Origin: Pisaster brevispinus | Lineage: Eukaryota; Echinodermata; Asteroidea; Forcipulatida; Asteriidae | DNA length: 64,000 nt | Assembly (NCBI GenBank): GCA_023634235.1 | Contig: JAMKCF010000009.1 | Coordinates: 6,200,001-6,264,000 of the forward strand | Direction of reading: 5' to 3' | Shown here: positions 58,634-64,000 of the stretch, in pieces | Numbering within the stretch: position 1 is the stretch's first letter | Layout of the letters: the number at the start of each line of letters is the position of its first letter | Notes under the pieces: generated by a model | Told to the model about the DNA's origin: nothing | The model's database searches: none | What the model saw: the letters and a program-made list of their open reading frames with translations, nothing else | Program-made: the position numbers and the translations under genes

Positions 58634-59712
58634 TATTTATAACTAACACTTCTCAAAAGAGATTTATGCACATGGTGTCACCGCAAACCCCACTTGAGCA
58701 TTTCAGATCTTTAGAACCACAGTTGTTATGGTTCAAATTAATTAGCAAAAGGCAACAACACAACAGCAACCTCTCGGTGTGTCACCAAATCATGCCGTTG
58801 AGTGGCCAGTAGTAATTAGTAGTAACTTATAGTGGCTAAAGGTGATGCATGCTGGTCCTTGACAAAGTTAGTCTATACACACTACAATACACACATTCTC
58901 AAAAATGCATCCTTTTGGAGCATTCTTTTGTTCTTTCCTTTGTCCCTGCACTTAACAGTTTCCCGTAGACTTTGTACACAAATTTCCTTGTGGAGCACCC
59001 CGGTCTTTAGAATTTCCATGTGGAGACCTTTTGTTTTCCCTTTTTTGTTTTGTCCTTGGTCTCCATAAGGTACCGAATATGAGCCCAACAAGTTACAGAC
59101 TACATAACAATAATACACATCTGATTTCATCTTAAGACTAATTGCCACAGGAGACAGGATTATTCTATTTCGTGACATAATGCCACAGCTTGAATTGATG
59201 TGTTAAATCGGCCAGAAACAATTTCATTAGTACGAAATGTTTCTGGATACCAATACTTTTTGTATTAAAAAGACTCCCTAGGCACAACTGACCCATTCAA
59301 AACTTGGGCACACCTGACCCATTCAAAACTTGGGCACAACTGACCCATTCAAAACTTGGGCACAACTGACCCATTCAAAACTTGGGCACAACTGACCCAT
59401 TCAAAACTTGGGCACACCTGATCCATTCAAAACTTGGGCACAACTGACCCGTTCAAAACTTGGGCACAACTGACCCATTCAAAACTTGGGCACACCTGAT
59501 CCATTCAAAACTTGGGCACAACTGACCCGTTCAAAACTTGGGCACAACTGACCCATTCAAAACTTGGGCACACCTGACCCATTCAAAACTTGGGCACACC
59601 TGATCCATTAAAAAAATTGGGAACACCTGATCCCTTCGAAAATTTGGCACTCCTGACCCATTCAAACAAATGTGTACAAACATGACTAAATTTCAAACAA
59701 CATGAACATGCT
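58634..59712. other. Spacer between duplicated segments
   Basis: Begins with a fold-back element end (about 58653-58690) like that at 33646, then unremarkable sequence. It ends with the 26-bp minisatellite and a short piece copied from near 53871. Confidence 0.6.
59281..59664. repeat. 26-bp minisatellite with three-unit higher-order pattern
   Basis: About 14-15 units of CCCATTCAAAACTTGGGCAC+AACTGA. Variant units carry ACACCTGA, GATCC or CCCGTT. The order ACCTGATCC, ACTGACCCG, ACTGACCCA is repeated twice as a 78-bp block. The last three units are decayed. Confidence 0.95.
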
Positions 59713-61576
59713 GCTACTTTTAGCAAAAGGTACACTGTTTTTGTGCACAAACTTTCATCAAACTCAAACTCTAGGCCTCAACTGGCCCCATAAGTAGTGC
59801 CAATACAAATATGAGGCAAGGCTTTACTGGGACCAACACAAGCATTATTCGTCAGTTGAGTAGACCTACCAATCGTAGCGGCAGCTGGCCAAGCTAGAGC
59901 TAGCTGGCAGCCGGCCATGCTTGAGCTTGGGGGATGCAGGCCAGGCTTTATGGGGTGCAGTTTGTTGCTACCATCTGCTTGGGTAGAGATGTTTGTGATT
60001 AAAGCTTTGATCAAAAAGGCTCTTTCAAAAAACCCTTACTTTGAATGAGGAATATTTGCTTAAGTAAAAGTTCAAAGTATTCTACCCTTCTCAAAAGATA
60101 AGAAAAATGATCAGGCGCTCAAGCGGGCTTCACTCAGTAAAACATTAGTTGTATATTGCAATGGTTGAAAAGAAGTTCAATTTTTAAATGATTTTTTGTA
60201 TCGATTTAAAACAAAAAAAACATGTAGAAGGACGATATGTTATGAGGTAAAAAGAAATTATTGAAGGGAAAAATGACATACTAAAATGATAAATGATAGA
60301 ATGGAATTTCAAGCACATTGAGACTTAGTGGGGATATTTTAAGGACAAATAAGAGCATGGGTCATTTGGCATTTTCATATTATTGTTCACTTTTCCATTT
60401 TCAAAACCGATAGCAAAAGAAGGTAAGCTATTACTTTCTGTGAAACTCAAACCACTTAATTTGTTCTTCTCACTTTCCTCCAGAAACCTCTCAAAATTAA
60501 ACTAAAGTAAAATGAGGGGAGCGGTACCAAATAGATTCTTTCTTAAAAAATAAATCTCACCACTGAGATTTTGTTTTGCATTAATTGCTCATCGAGGTAA
60601 AATTGTAAAATCTAAGCAAGCAACTAAGAAGATTAGAACACAAGGACTTTTACCGCTTCTGAAACTCTCAAGTTTCCCCATCTCTTCATCTTTATTTTTT
60701 TTTTGAACGAGGCCATCATTTAAGCTTAATTCTCTTCTTCATAAGACAAAGGTCAGGTATTAGTTAACAAAGACAACCAATCTTAAGTTTATCCGAGTAC
60801 AGGTGAGACATCTATGTTTACCCCCCCCCCCCCCCCACAATAATAGTTGGACTGCATTATAAACTTTATCATTAGTGCACATTGCATTTGGGTTGCTGTT
60901 CTAGTGCTTTGATTTGGAATTAAGTTTCATGCTTGTAAGGTGCAGGGTGCAAACTTCAAGGACAATCTGAACAGCAGCAGCAGTAAAACTGGTATGAAAA
61001 ATATATTATACCTAAAAAAAAATAATAATAATAATAATTGTTAAAACATTCAAAAAGTAAACAAAATCCTTGGGTTGTTTTAAGTAGGTCATTCGTTTCG
61101 GGCCTTTTGAGTTCAAGCTGTGGTTGGGATGTTCAATGTAATTTTGGTTTACTATTATAGACGTCACCGGACCTTCCTGACCAGTACCCATAAAAGAAAA
61201 AGTCTTTTGATTTTTTTTAACGGAAAAATGAACAGTTTTTATGAAAGTGTGAATGCCTTTATAAATATGACTCACTGTAATTGTGAAAATATGCTTCTGT
61301 TTTCAATCAGTAACTACTAGATATATTGCATCACGATGGTCTGACATGTGATGCTCATGTTAAGTGTATTCTATGGATTAGCAATAAATTCAGGCACATG
61401 CAAGCTTTGCTTTCTGAGCTTAAGCTTCACATTTCACACATTGCTCTTGTAAGGAGATTGCTATTGTAGGGAGATTGCAGACTTTGGTGAGGCACATATA
61501 CACGTATGGTACAATATGGTGATCAGTGCGTGCAGTGAATTGATCAAGTATGGTTTCGTTTTCCATACATCTCATT
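59713..61576. repeat. 1.8-kb duplicated segment, copy B
   Basis: The direct-order second copy of 56812-58633, about 2.9 kb downstream. It ends about 270 bases after the TRAF3 stop on the minus strand, so most of it could be TRAF3 3' flank or 3'UTR. It has small insertions, for example extra bases near 60600-60640, and a longer C run (60821-60836). Confidence 0.93.
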
Positions 61577-61847
61577 CCTCTCTACAGCTTTTTAGAGGTG
61601 TATTTAGTCATTTTAGACATACACGGTTTGAAATGGGAAGAAAAGAGAGAAGGAACAAATATACAGGGAAATCTTTGTACTTTACTTGAACATTTCCTCA
61701 TCTTTCAAACCTTATTCCATAAAACTGTCAAGCAGGATTTGTCTGCGCTTAGCAGATTTGTGTGGTTAGCAGCTTTTTGAAATATGGAAATGCACAAATC
61801 TTAACCCTTCCAAGATCCCTGAAGGAGTCTTAAGACCAAAGCTTTCA
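61577..61847 (-). other. TRAF3 3'UTR / 3' flank
   Basis: Sequence directly after the TRAF3 stop on the minus strand, without a coding frame. No clear AATAAA on the minus strand is seen here; the nearest one I noticed lies inside duplicated copy B near 60690. Confidence 0.45.
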
Positions 61848-62075
61848 TCACGGCCTGACCACATCGGTCACATCTACAATCACCTTGATGAACATCACGT
61901 TATCTTTGACATATACAGTGTCACTCAGCACAGACTGAGAGACGAAGAGGGGGCATCCAGAGGCGATGTTCATCTCATTAGTGGGCCGCTGGAAGCTAGA
62001 AGATGATGGGTCTGGCCTGAAGCTATCTGTCAAATGGCGTCTGCCCTTTTCTTGATCCATCAAAATCAATGTCAC
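61848..62075 (-). CDS. TRAF3: TRAF3-type last exon with stop
   Basis: It starts directly after ...cgtctag on the minus strand and reads VTLILMDQEKGRRHLTDSF, then RPDPSSSSFQRPTNEMNIAS, GCPLFV and on to VVRP and TGA (61850-61848). The terminus is the usual one or two residues around the family end, so the gene looks intact. The intron before it (62076-62999) is mostly SINE at its 3' end. Confidence 0.93.
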   Translation of the reverse strand: MTLILMDQEKGRRHLTDSFRPDPSSSSFQRPTNEMNIASGCPLFVSQSVLSDTVYVKDNVMFIKVIVDVTDVVRP

Positions 62076-63337
62076 CTAGACGATAATAATAGTAATAGCG
62101 GAGTCTTATACAGTGCATGTGTCTACCAATAAAGTCTCCAGGCGCTTGAACAAAGAGAAACATTTTTGTAAGGGTTTTACAAGGTGCCTCATCGCACTCA
62201 ACAGCCAATGCCAGAAAAACTGGGGCACACCCCTCATCATAGCGATAAGTGCAAACAACTGGATTCTTTTTACACAACACACGGGACCTACAGCTTTACG
62301 CCCCATCTGAAGGGCGATGAAATACTGGTCAAGTGTCTTGCTAAACGACACAAGTGTCACGACCGGGACTCGAACCCACACTCTGCTGATCAGAAACACC
62401 AGAGCACGAGTCCAGAGCACTTGACTGCTCCTCGGTCATGACATGCAGCGCATAGATCACAGCAATGGAAGAAACTGAGAATCTTTAACACAGGGAAAGT
62501 CTGTGGCCGTGTCCAAATTTGTGGCTGCAGTTATGGCTGTGGCTGTTACTAGGGTGTTGCTACGGGCCAATATGCTTCAATGCATAATCACCCAACAATT
62601 TAGCCACAGCCACTATTTTGGGCGAAGCCTTAGATTTCACAACAGACTGACCCACTAAACCCCCCCCCCCCCAATCAGAGCAACTGCCAGGCAATGGTGC
62701 CCACATGAAACGACATGTGGGTGTTCATGCCTTTTGCATAAGAGCCACTCACAGCAATCTAGGCAGCTGGTTCGTACTTCTGAATGCGCCGCACTTTTGT
62801 CTGATTTGGGGCGTGCAGCTGTGACTGGTCAATGCATAAGGGGGTGGAGCTTAGTGGATCAGCGTAAAAGGAGTGATCTAACTGCATGATTTCCAATCCC
62901 ATCATGATTGGTGGGAATCATAACTATCAAGTAAACTTCGCAACTTTTAAGCTTCAAGTAATGCTTTGGTTCTAAGCCGATGAAATAGACAATATTCACC
63001 TTATGACTGAATGGCCATGGTAGCAACGCGTCGTAATCACCTCGCATCACCACGAAAAACAAAGACACATGGGTACCTTTGCCCATCCCGTCTCCATTCA
63101 GATATACGCGCGCGCACATCTTGTAGCCGTAGCGACTGGTATAGAATGGTTGGCTGTACAGCGATAGTGTCTTCCCATTGTCAGCATCCCTCTTGCGTCT
63201 TGAAAAATCCTTGATCTTCCAGAGGAGAGTTCCGTCAAAGCTTGCCGTCTCCATGACTTGGAACCTCAAGTCGTGCTCTGCAATACGGACAGCGTGCATT
63301 CCCATTTGATTCTCCATTGCAGAGAGGCGTGGGGCAG
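61848..63337 (-). CDS. TRAF3: TRAF3-type TNF-receptor-associated factor, C-terminal part (two exons, 5' end outside window)
   Basis: Joined minus-strand exons 63337-63000 and 62075-61848 give 187 residues and a TGA stop. The first exon starts in the coiled coil (MENQMGMHAVRIAEHDLRFQ) and carries LLWKIKDF, LYSQPFYTSRYGYKMCARVY, LNGDGMGKGTH and DALLPWPF. The second gives VTLILMDQ, RPDPSSSSFQRP, EMNIASGCPLFV and IKVIVDVTD. These are the ordered landmarks of a TRAF-C/MATH domain. RRHL after MDQ and IKVIVD near the end fit TRAF3 better than TRAF2 or TRAF5. Known role: cytoplasmic trimeric adaptor that binds receptor tails through this domain and controls NF-kB and interferon signalling. The RING and zinc-finger part must lie beyond 64000. 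It faces EMAP tail-to-tail. Confidence 0.92.
62076..62440 (-). repeat. tRNA-derived SINE in the last TRAF3 intron
   Basis: On the minus strand it begins with a tRNA-like head containing a perfect B-box (GGTTCGAGTCC, complement of 62366-62376). A body follows with AGCAAGACACTTGACC and the paired CGCCCTTCAGATGGGGCG segment, well known to me from SINEs of many marine invertebrates. It ends in an ATT-rich tail (attactattattatc). That tail runs to the AG at 62077-62076, the splice acceptor of the last TRAF3 exon. The family name is not asserted. Confidence 0.75.
62508..62640. mobile_element. Fold-back element with GTGGCTGTGGCT arms in TRAF3 intron
   Basis: The left GTGGCTGCAGTTATGGCTGT and right TTAGCCACAGCCACTATTTT are imperfect inverted copies. 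Related TGTGGCTGG sequence occurs at about 39785. Confidence 0.45.
63000..63337 (-). CDS. TRAF3: TRAF3-type penultimate exon (coiled-coil end and first part of MATH domain)
   Basis: The acceptor (gacctttag on the minus strand) precedes 63337 and the donor gtgaat follows 63000. Two bases plus 112 codons are open and end with the complete codon of PFSHK. It includes most of the receptor-peptide-binding beta-sandwich. The phase at its left edge requires one base from an exon beyond 64000. Confidence 0.92.
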
Positions 63338-64000
63338 CTAAAGGTCGGGGGTCATTCAGAAGAGGGCAAAAATTAGAAAATGCTTTGACAAGCAGTCACA
63401 ACAGTTATGAAAATGAAATGGGTCGCTCGCTCTGATATGATCGCAGCTGGAACAAATTCTCAGCTGCATACACTTGAACATCTTTTGAAAACAGACTTCA
63501 TAGAACAAAAGTGTGCAGAAAATTTGATGTGCTTTTCAGCGTCAGAAAGAATATGAAATCTTGGTAATTTGTAACTTCACTTCAACCCTTGAGTATACAG
63601 TGGGTTTGTCATGAAGTGAAGCTGAAAGTTTAGCAACAAGAGATGACATTTTCCAACAGTACTCATTTCCACACTTCCCCAAATAAGAATACACAATTGT
63701 CATTTTTGCCAGGCTAATCTACTTCCATCAGATAAACCTAAAGTGACCTCTAGACACTGATTTTGTAACATCAAAATATTATTGTTTCGTGACAAATCAT
63801 CGTTTTGACCTGTTTGTGTAGGGAAAATAGCAATTAAAACTTGCATTACTTTCCCAAAGGTGTTTGCACTGTGAACCTGTACAGGCATCTTGTTTCAACT
63901 CCCATCTACAGTGTATGGCCCAATGCCTCCCTCCAAGGTCACCTTACCAGTAAATTTACATCTAAGACAAAATCTTCTTTAATATCAACATACACACGGC
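63338..64000 (-). other. TRAF3 intron reaching the window edge
   Basis: No further exon is recognisable on the minus strand. The sequence is AT-rich with no repeat I can name. Confidence 0.5.

Noticed and set aside
62106..62420. 104- and 85-codon minus-strand frames at 62.0-62.4 kb
   Set aside because: They lie in the SINE inserted in the TRAF3 intron and reflect its sequence, not an exon.

Overview
The window is animal nuclear DNA: AT-rich, split genes with GT-AG introns, many short fold-back elements and tRNA-derived SINE-like repeats. It most resembles an echinoderm genome (possibly a sea star). The lineage is inferred from the ~77 kDa form of EMAP, the TRAF3-type gene and the repeat style; no species marker is visible. 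Two protein-coding genes can be supported.

1) Plus strand, about 2.5-49.8 kb: an echinoderm microtubule-associated protein gene (EMAP, EML1-4 type). Eighteen coding exons between 10989 and 46784 join in one unbroken frame to give 696 aa: a basic Ser/Pro/Arg-rich head, the HELP motif, then the WD40 blades that form the tandem beta-propeller. Two further in-phase exons at 2496-2534 and 6442-6646 form an alternative, longer 5' end that enters the shared exon at 12929. Its own start must lie left of 2496. The 3'UTR has candidate polyadenylation signals at 46846, 47467 and 49788.

2) Minus strand, right edge: the last two coding exons of a TRAF3-type adaptor (63337-63000 and 62075-61848), covering the end of the coiled coil and the whole TRAF-C/MATH domain. 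The RING, zinc-finger and most coiled-coil exons lie beyond 64000.

The two genes converge. The roughly 12 kb between them (49.8-61.8 kb) holds no recognisable gene. It contains minisatellites (45 bp, 26 bp), homopolymer C/G runs, a head-to-head pair of tRNA-like elements forming a large palindrome, and a 1.8 kb segment present twice (56812-58633 and 59713-61576).

The EMAP introns contain several families of fold-back (MITE-like) elements, at least two tRNA-derived families and a minisatellite made of perfect hairpins. The most interesting local structures are the SINE whose 3' tail runs directly into the splice acceptor of the last TRAF3 exon, the two fold-back tRNA-like pairs, the alternative EMAP 5' ends and the duplicated 1.8 kb segment with a chimeric edge. 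No CRISPR array, operon or bacterial-type system is present.
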